Source: Nitrobacter sp051912485
GTDB taxonomy: Bacteria; Pseudomonadota; Alphaproteobacteria; Rhizobiales; Xanthobacteraceae
NCBI RefSeq assembly: GCF_051912485.1
Contig: NZ_CP196822.1
Span: forward strand, 2,232,001-2,296,000
DNA: 64,000 bases
Direction: 5' to 3'
The notes under the pieces are model-generated. The model had not been told where the DNA came from, made no database searches, and was given only the letters and a program-made list of their open reading frames with translations. The position numbers and the translations under genes were made by a program. Position 1 is the stretch's first letter. Every line of letters starts with the position of its first letter. Below are positions 16,118 through 25,431 of the stretch, piece by piece.

Positions 16118-18724
16118 ATGACCGAACCGAACAGATTGATCCATCGCGACGTTCCAGAGCACCAGCCCGCCGCCGGTGGCATCGCTGCGCGCGCGCGCGC
16201 AGCGGCGACGCCACAGTATCTGGCCGGCCTCAATCAGGAACAGCGCGAGGCGGTGGAAACGCTGGACGGACCGGTTCTGGTGCTGGCTGGCGCGGGCACG
16301 GGCAAGACCCGTGTGCTGACGACTCGTATCGCGCATATCCTCAGCCAGGGCCGTGCCCGCCCCGGCGAAATCCTGTCGGTGACCTTCACCAACAAGGCCG
16401 CACGCGAGATGAAGCATCGGCTTGGCCAGATGCTCGGACAAGCAGTCGAAGGCATGCCGTGGCTCGGCACCTTTCATTCCATCGGCGGTCGAATCTTGCG
16501 GGTTCATGCCGAACTGGTGCAGCTCAAATCCAACTTCACCGTTCTCGATGTGGACGACCAGATCCGCCTGCTCAAACAGCTTCTGCAGGCCGACAACATC
16601 GACGACAAGCGATGGCCAGCGCGGATGCTGGCGGGGTTGATCGACGGCTGGAAAAATCGCGGCCTGACGCCGGCACAGGTGCCGTCCGGTGAAGCCGCCG
16701 TATTCGGCAACGGTCGGGGCGGCAAGCTTTATGCCGCCTACCAGGCGCGGCTGAAAATTCTCAATGCCGCGGATTTCGGCGATCTGCTGCTGGAGAACAT
16801 CCGGCTATTCCGCGAGCATCCGGACGTGCTTCGGCAATACCAGAACCGCTTCAAGTTCATCCTCGTCGACGAGTATCAGGATACGAACGTCGCACAATAT
16901 CTGTGGCTGCGATTGCTGTCGCAGGCGCCGTCTCCATCACGCGCGCCTTTTCCCTCTCCCCTTGCGGGAGAGGGTGCGGAGCCACGGAGTGGCGAAGCGG
17001 GTGAGGGGTATACTTTGAATGGCGTCGAAGGTGATAACCCCTCACCCGGCTCGCGGAATTCATCATCGGGCGACGCTTTGCGTCGACCCGTTGGCTCGCC
17101 ACCCTCTCCCGCAAAGGGAGAGGGTTCATTCCCACCTGCAGGAATCTCCGCACCCAAAAACATTTGCTGTGTCGGCGACGACGACCAGTCGATCTATGGC
17201 TGGCGGGGTGCAGAGGTGGACAACATCCTGCGCTTCGAGCACGACTTCCCCGGCGCCAAGGTTATCCGGCTGGAGCGCAACTACCGCTCCACCGGCCATA
17301 TCCTCGCCGCCGCCTCGCACTTGATCGCACATAACGAGGGCCGGCTCGGCAAAACGCTGCGCACCGAGGATGTCGATGGCGAGAAAGTCACCGTCACAGG
17401 CTCATGGGACTCGGAGGAGGAAGCCCGCGCCATCGGCGAGGAAATCGAACAATTCCAGCGCGCTGGCCAAAAACTGAACGAGATCGCAATCCTGGTGCGC
17501 GCCTCGTTCCAGATGCGTGAATTCGAAGACCGCTTTGTAACGCTTGGCCTTCCCTATCGCGTCATCGGCGGTCCCCGCTTCTACGAGCGCGCCGAGATCC
17601 GCGACGCGCTCGCCTATCTGCGCGTCATCAACTCGCCGGCCGACGATCTCGCCTTCGAACGCATCGTCAACGTACCCAAACGCGGCCTGGGCGATGCCAC
17701 CGTCCAGATTCTGCACGAGATCGCCCGCAAGCGGCAGATCCCGCTCAGCGAGGCCGCCCGCGCCGTCGTCGAGACCGACGAGATGAAGCCGAAAGCGCGC
17801 GGATCGTTGCGCGGCTTGCTCGATAGTTTTGACCGCTGGCGCGTGCAGCGCGAATCCATGCCGCACACCGAGCTTGCCGAGATCGTGCTCGATGAGAGCG
17901 GTTACACCGAGATGTGGCAGAAGGACCGCTCGGCCGATGCCGCGGGCCGCCTCGAGAACCTGAAAGAACTGGTGCGCTCGATGGAGGAGTTCGAGAACCT
18001 GCAGGGTTTCCTCGAGCATATCTCGCTGGTGATGGATCGCGACGGTGGTCCCGACGAAGATGCCGTCTCGGTGATGACGCTGCATTCCGCCAAGGGACTC
18101 GAATTCGACAACGTCTTCCTGCCCGGCTGGGAAGAAGGTCTGTTTCCGCATCAGCGCGCGCTGGATGATCAGGGACGCGCCGGCCTTGAGGAAGAACGCC
18201 GGCTCGCCCATGTCGGCCTGACACGGGCGCGCCGTCGCGCGAAGCTTTACTTCGCCACCAACCGGCGCATTCACGGCTCTTGGTCGACGACAATTCCGTC
18301 CCGCTTTCTCGACGAACTGCCGGCGCATAATGTCGAGATCACGGAATCGAAGGGTGGCTCGGGTTGGGGCGGAACGAGCGGCTACGGTCCCTCGCGTTTC
18401 GACAACGTCGAGTCGTTCGGCTCGAGTTATGCGACGCCCGGCTGGCAGCGCGCGCAGGCCAACCGCGGTCGCGGCGGCTTTAATGAGACCGGCACACCCT
18501 ACAATGCGAGTCGGACAAAATCGAAGCGCGCGCCGTTCACGATCGACGGCGAACTGGTCGCAAAATCCACCGGCGCGACCTCCACCTTCTCACTGGGCGA
18601 CCGGGTCTTTCATCAGAAATTCGGCTACGGCAAAGTGGCGCGGATCGACGGCAACAAGCTGACCATCGTCTTCGAAAAAGCCGGCGAGAAAAAGGTGGTC
18701 GACAGCTTTGTGGAGCGGATGTAA
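16118..18724 (+). CDS. UvrD/PcrA/Rep-type SF1 DNA helicase with in-frame insertion
   Basis: An ATP-dependent 3'-5' helicase of 868 residues. Motif I GAGTGKT is at 58-64, Ia SVTFTNKAAREM at 87-98, motif II DEYQDTN at 251-257, motif III GDDDQSIYGWRG at 353-364, then LERNYRS, VMTLHSAKGLEFDNVFLPGWEEGLFPH and GLTRARRRA. The C-terminal FHQKFGYGKVARIDGNKLTIVFE is the PcrA-type Tudor-like tail. Between motifs II and III (about residues 270-346) there is a Pro/Gly/Ser-rich insert absent from the family, encoded by a palindromic repeat that keeps the frame. The ATG at 16118 follows GGGAGAAG. An upstream in-frame ATG at 15968 was rejected. Confidence 0.93.
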   Translation: MTEPNRLIHRDVPEHQPAAGGIAARARAAATPQYLAGLNQEQREAVETLDGPVLVLAGAGTGKTRVLTTRIAHILSQGRARPGEILSVTFTNKAAREMKHRLGQMLGQAVEGMPWLGTFHSIGGRILRVHAELVQLKSNFTVLDVDDQIRLLKQLLQADNIDDKRWPARMLAGLIDGWKNRGLTPAQVPSGEAAVFGNGRGGKLYAAYQARLKILNAADFGDLLLENIRLFREHPDVLRQYQNRFKFILVDEYQDTNVAQYLWLRLLSQAPSPSRAPFPSPLAGEGAEPRSGEAGEGYTLNGVEGDNPSPGSRNSSSGDALRRPVGSPPSPAKGEGSFPPAGISAPKNICCVGDDDQSIYGWRGAEVDNILRFEHDFPGAKVIRLERNYRSTGHILAAASHLIAHNEGRLGKTLRTEDVDGEKVTVTGSWDSEEEARAIGEEIEQFQRAGQKLNEIAILVRASFQMREFEDRFVTLGLPYRVIGGPRFYERAEIRDALAYLRVINSPADDLAFERIVNVPKRGLGDATVQILHEIARKRQIPLSEAARAVVETDEMKPKARGSLRGLLDSFDRWRVQRESMPHTELAEIVLDESGYTEMWQKDRSADAAGRLENLKELVRSMEEFENLQGFLEHISLVMDRDGGPDEDAVSVMTLHSAKGLEFDNVFLPGWEEGLFPHQRALDDQGRAGLEEERRLAHVGLTRARRRAKLYFATNRRIHGSWSTTIPSRFLDELPAHNVEITESKGGSGWGGTSGYGPSRFDNVESFGSSYATPGWQRAQANRGRGGFNETGTPYNASRTKSKRAPFTIDGELVAKSTGATSTFSLGDRVFHQKFGYGKVARIDGNKLTIVFEKAGEKKVVDSFVERM
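16925..17155. repeat. palindromic repeat element inserted in frame inside the helicase gene
   Basis: Two related hairpins, CCCTCTCCCCTTGCGGGAGAGGG (16952-16974, arms of nine bases) and a partner at 17102-17124, bracket a core containing GGGTGAGGGG and CCCCTCACCC. The segment has the base composition and layout of the intergenic palindrome at 36731-36862, not of helicase coding sequence. It adds about 77 codons with no stop and no frame change. This resembles genic palindromic elements known in Rickettsia; relation to those is not implied. Confidence 0.75.
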
Positions 18725-18735
18725 GGCAAAAATCC

Positions 18736-19598
18736 ATGGATCGAACCAGGGTTTCATTCGCAGAAGCCGAAGGGAAAGCAAAATTCCCTGCTATTCTGAA
18801 ATGGGGCGAAATTGATCAACGTCTTCGAGCATCAATCTGGACGCCCATCTTCTTTTTTCTGGACGACCACATACGAGAAAATGATTATCGCAGGCCTGGA
18901 CAGTACTTAGTCGATCCAGCCAGCAGCATGATGACTCGCGAATTTGTTCTTCGGCGCCACCAATTTATTAGCGACTACGTAGAGTACTTTTACAAAGATG
19001 AGTATTTGAAAAGCTGGAGCAATTTTTTAAGGAGGCTGATTACGTCGAGATCTTTGATTTTTTACAGTTTATTATTCGCGATACAGACTGCCCAGATGAT
19101 CTAGCCACGCGAATTTCGAAGGCAATCGAGAAGCCGTTCAGTCCTTATCGACTTTCGGTCGACGCAAAGACAATTTTTCCCGCCCTCGGAAAGGAAGAGA
19201 CCCAGTCGTTGCAACGCGATATGCAAGTCGCTTTTTCATCTTCGTTTTCCGGGAGTAAAACGCACCTACAGACAGCGCTTAGCGCACTTGGAGAAGGCGA
19301 ATACAGAACGGCAGTTCGCGAATTGATTCACGCTGTAGAGAGCGCAGTGAAAGATTTTACAGGTGATCAAAGCGCCGTTTTATCAAAGGCATTGAAATCC
19401 CTTATAAATGAGACCGGAGTTCATAGGGCTCTCGCCGATGCATTCGATAAATTATACGCTTACACGAGCGACGAGAAAGGAATTAGGCACGCTCTCGTCT
19501 TCGGCAACAACGAGAAAGTTGGATTTGACGAAGGGGTATTTTTCCTATCGGCTTGTACAGCATTCGTGGGCTTCTTAAGCCGGAAGAAGCAGGGCTAA
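18736..19598 (+). pseudogene. AbiJ-NTD4/HEPN-like protein gene, split by a -1 frameshift at a slippery heptamer
   Basis: Two adjacent frames encode one family member. Frame one (18736-19104) begins MDRTRVSFAEAEGKAKFP and includes IDQRLRASIW. Frame two covers DYVEIFDFLQF, then HLQTALSAL, YRTAVRELIHAVES, LSKALKSL and DKLYAYTSDEKGIRHAL. Those blocks match the AbiJ N-terminal-domain-4 family found in abortive-infection-type and HEPN proteins (from memory of the family). The frames meet at AAT TTT TTA AGG (19021-19032); a -1 shift there restores a 287-residue protein. It is A/T-richer than its neighbours, which suggests transfer. Simple decay, a sequencing indel in the T run, or programmed frameshifting are all possible. 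Confidence 0.72.
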
Positions 19599-19730
19599 TC
19601 TCGCGCCTACCGATTGCGAAACCTCGCACGCATTCCTATCTATTGATCCGCACTCTCCGTCGTCCTGCCACCCGGCCGCGATAATCATCCTTCGTCCTTT
19701 TTCCGCCCGCTCACAACGCATCAAGCTTGC

Positions 19731-20651
<921 letters not shown>

Positions 20652-20652
20652 C

Positions 20653-21414
20653 ATGAACTTCGAGGCTGTGAAGGCGATCTACCGGTTTGAAATGGCGAGA
20701 ACCTGGCGCACGCTGCTGCAAAGCATCGTTTCGCCGGTGGTCTCGACGTCGCTTTACTTCGTCGTGTTCGGCGCAGCGATCGGATCGCGCATCACGCAGG
20801 TCGAAGGCGTCAGCTACGGCACCTTCATCGTACCCGGATTGGTGATGCTGTCGGTGTTGACGCAAAGCATCACGAATGCATCATTCGGGATCTATTTCCC
20901 GAAGTTCATCGGCACCATCTACGAGATCCTGTCGGCGCCCGTCTCCTATTTCGAAATCGTGCTGGGCTATGTCGGAGCGGCCGCGACCAAGTCGATTATT
21001 CTCGGCTTGATCATCCTCGCCACTGCGGGCCTGTTCGTGCCGTTGCACATCGAGCATCCCGTATGGATGCTGACATTTCTGGTGCTGACCGCTGTGACTT
21101 TCAGCCTGTTCGGATTCATCATCGGCATCTGGGCCGACGGTTTCGAGAAGCTGCAGATGATTCCTCTGCTGGTGATTACGCCGCTGACATTCCTCGGCGG
21201 AAGTTTTTATTCGATCAGCATGCTGCCATCCGGCTGGCAAACCATCGCGCTGTTCAATCCCGTGGTCTACCTCATCAGCGGCTTCCGCTGGAGTTTTTAC
21301 GAAATCGCCGACGTCAGCTTATCCGTGAGCATGGGCATGACATTGGGTTTTCTCGCGGTCTGCATGATCCTCGTGTGGTGGATTTTCAAGACCGGCTACC
21401 GGCTGAAGAACTGA
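20653..21414 (+). CDS. ABC-2 type transporter permease (YadH type)
   Basis: 253 residues with six predicted membrane spans, and the ABC-2 motif region YGTFIVPGLVMLSVLTQSITNASFGIYFPKFIGTIYEILSAPVS interrupted by hydrophobic helices. NPVVYLISGFRWSFYE near the C-terminus is typical of the YadH/NodJ/DrrB permeases. It pairs with the ATPase immediately upstream. A strong hairpin terminator follows at 21432. Confidence 0.93.
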   Translation: MNFEAVKAIYRFEMARTWRTLLQSIVSPVVSTSLYFVVFGAAIGSRITQVEGVSYGTFIVPGLVMLSVLTQSITNASFGIYFPKFIGTIYEILSAPVSYFEIVLGYVGAAATKSIILGLIILATAGLFVPLHIEHPVWMLTFLVLTAVTFSLFGFIIGIWADGFEKLQMIPLLVITPLTFLGGSFYSISMLPSGWQTIALFNPVVYLISGFRWSFYEIADVSLSVSMGMTLGFLAVCMILVWWIFKTGYRLKN

Positions 21415-21431
21415 GGCTTGTGCAAATTATA

Positions 21432-21465
21432 AAATCGCGGCCCGGTTTGACCCGGACCGCGATTT
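21432..21465. terminator. bidirectional rho-independent-like terminator
   Basis: AAATCGCGG-CCCGG and CCGGA-CCGCGATTT arms pair almost perfectly around TTTGAC. A-rich and T-rich flanks lie on both sides. It sits between the convergent ABC permease and the Gly-rich protein gene and can serve both. Confidence 0.75.
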
Positions 21466-21483
21466 CGTTATGCCAGACATGCC

Positions 21484-21816
21484 CTATCGATAGCAGTGGA
21501 AATGGCCGTGCCGCCAATAGCCGCGGCATCGATGCCCGCGGCGCGGTCCGCGATCCGGAATGCCGAGCACTCCCTTGACGCCACCAACCGCGCCACCGAC
21601 GCCTGCGCCGATCGCGCCGCCAACCGCGCCGCCGACCGGACCAGCCGCACGATTACCCTCGCGCGAACCTTCATTTGCGCCCCGCTCCATGCCTCCGATG
21701 ACGCCTTGAGCGTGCACCAGATGCGGAATGGAGAAGAGGGCCAGCGCCGTCGCCGCTACAGCGAACTGCAGCCGGATGGAAGCTTTGATAGGCAATGCTC
21801 CGGTTCTGATCTTCAT
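21484..21816 (-). CDS. secreted glycine-rich small protein
   Basis: 110 residues. A basic N-terminus and hydrophobic stretch (LQFAVAATALALFSIPHLVHAQG) give a plausible signal peptide cut after AHAQ-like residues near 36. The mature part is a Gly/Val/Ala-rich segment (AAGPVGGAVGGAIGAG...) followed by an Arg/His/Cys-rich tail. The glycine-zipper-like pattern suggests a membrane- or envelope-associated protein. No specific function is recognisable. Confidence 0.7.
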   Translation of the reverse strand: MKIRTGALPIKASIRLQFAVAATALALFSIPHLVHAQGVIGGMERGANEGSREGNRAAGPVGGAVGGAIGAGVGGAVGGVKGVLGIPDRGPRRGHRCRGYWRHGHFHCYR

Positions 21817-22094
21817 CTTTATCTATATCCTTGTGCTGGGCTCAGCCGCGAACGGGCCATGGTCACTGGATTGAGGTAAGCATAACGTGATTGCGCTCCA
21901 AAGGTTCCCGAACCGTCGCTGGTTGCAGTCGCTTGTAACGAACCCCTCTCCCATGCGGCTTTTTAGCCGTGTCTTGGCCTCGGTTATGCCGCTTCGCGAG
22001 TTAACGATCGCGCAAATCCGCTACTGGAAGCCGAATCATTTTGAGCGCATATATGGGACGGGGGACGGCAGGTGGCATTCGAAGCCGAGGTAAA

Positions 22095-22907
22095 ATGCGT
22101 ACGTTTCTTATTCCGATCATTGGTCTGATATTTTTTGCCGCGGGCAGTGCCGCCGATGCCAAGGTGTCGATCCTGGTCGACAAGGACAATCAGCAGATGA
22201 CCGTCTCCGTCGACGGCGTCGAGCGCTATCATTGGCCGGTCTCGAGCGGAAATCCGTCGCACGAAACCCCGAACGGCAAATTCCAAACCTTCCGCATGGA
22301 AGCTGACCACTTCTCCAAGGAATTCGACGACGCGCCGATGCCGCACTCGATTTTCTTCACCAAGATCGGTCATGCCATCCACGGCACCTTCTCTGAGGGC
22401 AGTCTGGGCGTCCCCGTCTCGCACGGCTGCGTGCGCATCTCGCGCACCAATGCATCGACGCTCTATGCGCTGGTGCAGAAGGAAGGCGTCCTCAATACGA
22501 CTGTGACGCTGACCGGATCGTCCCGCGTCGCACTGGCGCGCAATCCTCGCAGCAAGCGCAGCACCGATGTGGCCCGTCGCGATGCAGCGCCTGACTACCA
22601 GTCTTATGACGCCGCAGGAAATCCGATCCAACTGACGCCGGGACAGATCGCGCCCGCTCAGCAGCAGCCGGCCACCATTCGCGGCGGCGACGGCTATATT
22701 TATCCGGCGGACGGCAGCTCCAGCGATCAGCGCTATCCCGCCCCGCGCAGCTCCCGCCCCCTCTATGGTGCGCAAAACACTCCCGAGCGGCGGCAGTATT
22801 ATGGCAACGATCAAGCCGATTACGGTTATGCGCAGCCTTACCAACCTCAGGTCTACGCGCCGCGGCCCTATCAGCCGCGCGGCCTGTTCACGGATATGAA
22901 CGACTGA
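22095..22907 (+). CDS. L,D-transpeptidase (YkuD domain)
   Basis: 270 residues. A signal peptide (MRTFLIPIIGLIFFAAGSAADA) leads into a YkuD domain with the catalytic motif SHGCVRI (H110, C112) and an upstream HAIHG. A Tyr/Pro/Gln-rich C-terminal tail (from about residue 180) is low complexity. Such enzymes form 3-3 peptidoglycan cross-links or attach proteins to the wall in the periplasm. The ATG at 22095 was chosen because it starts the signal peptide directly; an earlier in-frame ATG at 22041 adds unrelated residues. Confidence 0.92.
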   Translation: MRTFLIPIIGLIFFAAGSAADAKVSILVDKDNQQMTVSVDGVERYHWPVSSGNPSHETPNGKFQTFRMEADHFSKEFDDAPMPHSIFFTKIGHAIHGTFSEGSLGVPVSHGCVRISRTNASTLYALVQKEGVLNTTVTLTGSSRVALARNPRSKRSTDVARRDAAPDYQSYDAAGNPIQLTPGQIAPAQQQPATIRGGDGYIYPADGSSSDQRYPAPRSSRPLYGAQNTPERRQYYGNDQADYGYAQPYQPQVYAPRPYQPRGLFTDMND

Positions 22908-22919
22908 CCGCTGCTGGTT

Positions 22920-25193
22920 TTAACCATCGCGGAGCCGCCGCCAGACCGCGCCGAGAATGTTGGAATAGTCGTCGGTCCAGACCCGCTGCTTTTCGGTCGG
23001 GTTGGTGAGCGCCCATTGAACCGACGACGCGAGTTTTCCGACATCTGCGGCTTCCCGTGCCGAGACAACCACATTCGTCGCAAAGATGTACTCGTCATCG
23101 CGGCCTGAGTCATCGTTATAGACCCAGCTCTTGAGGTGATTGGCGTCAGCAATGCCAACGACGACGCTGGCGAGCTCGAGATGACGGTTCGAGACGTGCA
23201 TCACCACCGCGCCGTGCGGCGCGAGCTTGTCCTTGTAGATTTTCATGGCCTGCATGGTGGCGAGATGAATCGGAATCGCGTCCGAGGAATAGGCGTCGAC
23301 AATGATCAGGTCGTAGATGCCATCAGGCTCCCGCGCGAATGTCAGTCGCGCGTCGCCCATCACTGGCTTCAAATCCGGCGCGCAATTCCTGACATAGGTG
23401 AAGTATTTCGGGTCTTTCGCGGTGTCGACCATCGACTGATCGATCTCGAAGAATGTCCAGTTTTCATCCGGCCGTGACGCGCAGGTCAGCGTTCCCGCGC
23501 CGAGGCCGATCACGGCCACGCGGATCGGGCCGCCCTTGCGTTCATGGATCGCAGCGATGGCCTGCCCGATGCCACCGTCCCTGTGATAATAAGAAATCGG
23601 CTCGGGCCGTCCGGTGATTGGCGTGCCGTCGTTGTTGAGCACGCGTTCGGCGCCGTGAATGGTGGTACCGTGCATCAGCACGTGATACTGCCCGTTCGGC
23701 GTCACTACGATCTTGTGAACGCCAAAGAAACTGCGCACGGTCTCGACCCGCCCCTCGTCGGCGGGATAGACGCGGATCAGCGCTAATGCCAGCACGACGG
23801 TCGCGGCGATCTTCCAGCGATTCACCCGAACCGCGACGGCAAGCAACGCAGCCAGCACCGCAACCGCGCCAATCACCCAGACGCGATGATCGTCCAGCCA
23901 CGACCACACCGCGCCACGGGAACATGCCGGTATTACCAGCATCGCCGCAAACAGTGCGAGAACCGGCGCGTACCAGCGGCTCCAACGCGGCAGCAACTCA
24001 TCACCGGGCGGCCGGCACAGCGCGGCCAGCGCGAGCAGTATCGGATATTCGGCGATCCACGAGAACGTAAACGGTGCGATCAAGCCCGCAAACAAGCCGC
24101 CGATCATGCCGCCGAACGACAGCGCGACATAAAAGCTCGTCAGATAGCGTGATACTGGACGGGTGCGCGCCAGTTCGCCATGACAGGCCATGGCGATCAC
24201 GAAGAAGCAGAGCTGATGACCGCCGAGCGTCAGCAACAGGTTCTGCTCGCCGCCGATCGCGAGCAGGATGACGACACCGGCAATGGCGAGCGGTTGCAGC
24301 GCCAGCATCCATCGGTGCGGCAACAACGGACGCGACTGGAACACCAGCACCCATGTCAGCAGATACAGCGACAGCGGCAGCACCCACAGCAGCGGCGCGG
24401 CGGCGACATCTGTCGAGATGTGAGCCGTCACGGCAATCAGCAGGCCCGATGGAACAGCGGCCAGAAAGATCCAGCGAAAACGAAGCAGCCAGTCCGGCGC
24501 GGCGGCGTTGACCTCATCATTGACATCGACAGCCGCGACCATGGGCGATCGCAACAGCAATATCCCACATCCTGCGATCAGCAGGATCAGCGCGCCGTAA
24601 CCGCCGGTCCAGAGCAGATTCTGCGCGCGCACGGTCAGCATCGGCTCCAGCAGCACCGGATAGGACAACAGCGCCAGGAAGCTGCCGATATTCGACGAGG
24701 CATAAAGAAAGTATGGGTCGCGACCATTGGGATGTCCGGTGCGGACGAACCACGCCTGCAATAGTGGATTGTTCGCGGCCAAAGCGAAGAACGGTAGCCC
24801 GATCGAGATCGCGAACATCGCCAGCAACCAGATCGCGTAACCGCTCGATGGCGGTTCACCCCTTCCCTCCGGGATCGACAGCGGCAACGTCAGCAACGCA
24901 ACGACAAGCAGCGCCAGATGAATCGCTACCGGCGCGATGCGGCTGCGCAGCTTCATCAGGTAGTGCGCGTAGGCATAGCCGCCGAGCAATAGCGACTGGA
25001 AGAACACCATCGCCACTGACCAAACCGCCGGCGAACCACCAAGCCGCGGCAGCACCATCTTCGTGAACAGCGGCTGCACCGAGAACAGCAGCAGCGCGCT
25101 GGTGAAGATCGCCACGGTATAGATCACAAGGATGAGCCCGTTGCGGGTGCTGGAAGAGTGGTCCTGCGCGGAGAACGGCAGCGGCGAGGTCAT
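22920..25193 (-). CDS. multi-membrane-span protein fused to spermidine-synthase-like methyltransferase fold domain
   Basis: 757 residues. The N-terminal ~430 residues contain 10-12 hydrophobic helices starting GLILVIYTVAIFTSALLLFSVQPL, and more helices follow to ~500. The C-terminal ~240 residues have a spermidine-synthase-like Rossmann fold: VAVIGLGAGTL, FFEIDQSMVDTA, MGDARLTF and DLIIVDAYSSDAIPIHL. Proteins with this layout are annotated as fused MFS/spermidine synthase; true enzymatic role is unproven. The ATG at 25193 has GGAG five bases upstream. A longer frame to 25481 would overlap the divergent gene and was rejected. Confidence 0.85.
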   Translation of the reverse strand: MTSPLPFSAQDHSSSTRNGLILVIYTVAIFTSALLLFSVQPLFTKMVLPRLGGSPAVWSVAMVFFQSLLLGGYAYAHYLMKLRSRIAPVAIHLALLVVALLTLPLSIPEGRGEPPSSGYAIWLLAMFAISIGLPFFALAANNPLLQAWFVRTGHPNGRDPYFLYASSNIGSFLALLSYPVLLEPMLTVRAQNLLWTGGYGALILLIAGCGILLLRSPMVAAVDVNDEVNAAAPDWLLRFRWIFLAAVPSGLLIAVTAHISTDVAAAPLLWVLPLSLYLLTWVLVFQSRPLLPHRWMLALQPLAIAGVVILLAIGGEQNLLLTLGGHQLCFFVIAMACHGELARTRPVSRYLTSFYVALSFGGMIGGLFAGLIAPFTFSWIAEYPILLALAALCRPPGDELLPRWSRWYAPVLALFAAMLVIPACSRGAVWSWLDDHRVWVIGAVAVLAALLAVAVRVNRWKIAATVVLALALIRVYPADEGRVETVRSFFGVHKIVVTPNGQYHVLMHGTTIHGAERVLNNDGTPITGRPEPISYYHRDGGIGQAIAAIHERKGGPIRVAVIGLGAGTLTCASRPDENWTFFEIDQSMVDTAKDPKYFTYVRNCAPDLKPVMGDARLTFAREPDGIYDLIIVDAYSSDAIPIHLATMQAMKIYKDKLAPHGAVVMHVSNRHLELASVVVGIADANHLKSWVYNDDSGRDDEYIFATNVVVSAREAADVGKLASSVQWALTNPTEKQRVWTDDYSNILGAVWRRLRDG

Positions 25194-25431
25194 GAAGGCT
25201 CCGGCAGGAGGCTGGCAGCGACCGCCGGCAGGGGCACGGCAAAACAGACGATCGACGATTGAACCGGCTTCGATAGGAACACAGGCTTGCGCCGCGGGCA
25301 ACGCAGGCGCCGCGGCGGGTCGGAAATCGATCCGTCCGGCCTTGTGCCATCCATCGGCCTCTCCGATAAAGGCGCCTCGAAACTGAACGGCGGCCGAACA
25401 CGTCAGACCGTCAAAGGACTTTGAAGCGGAT

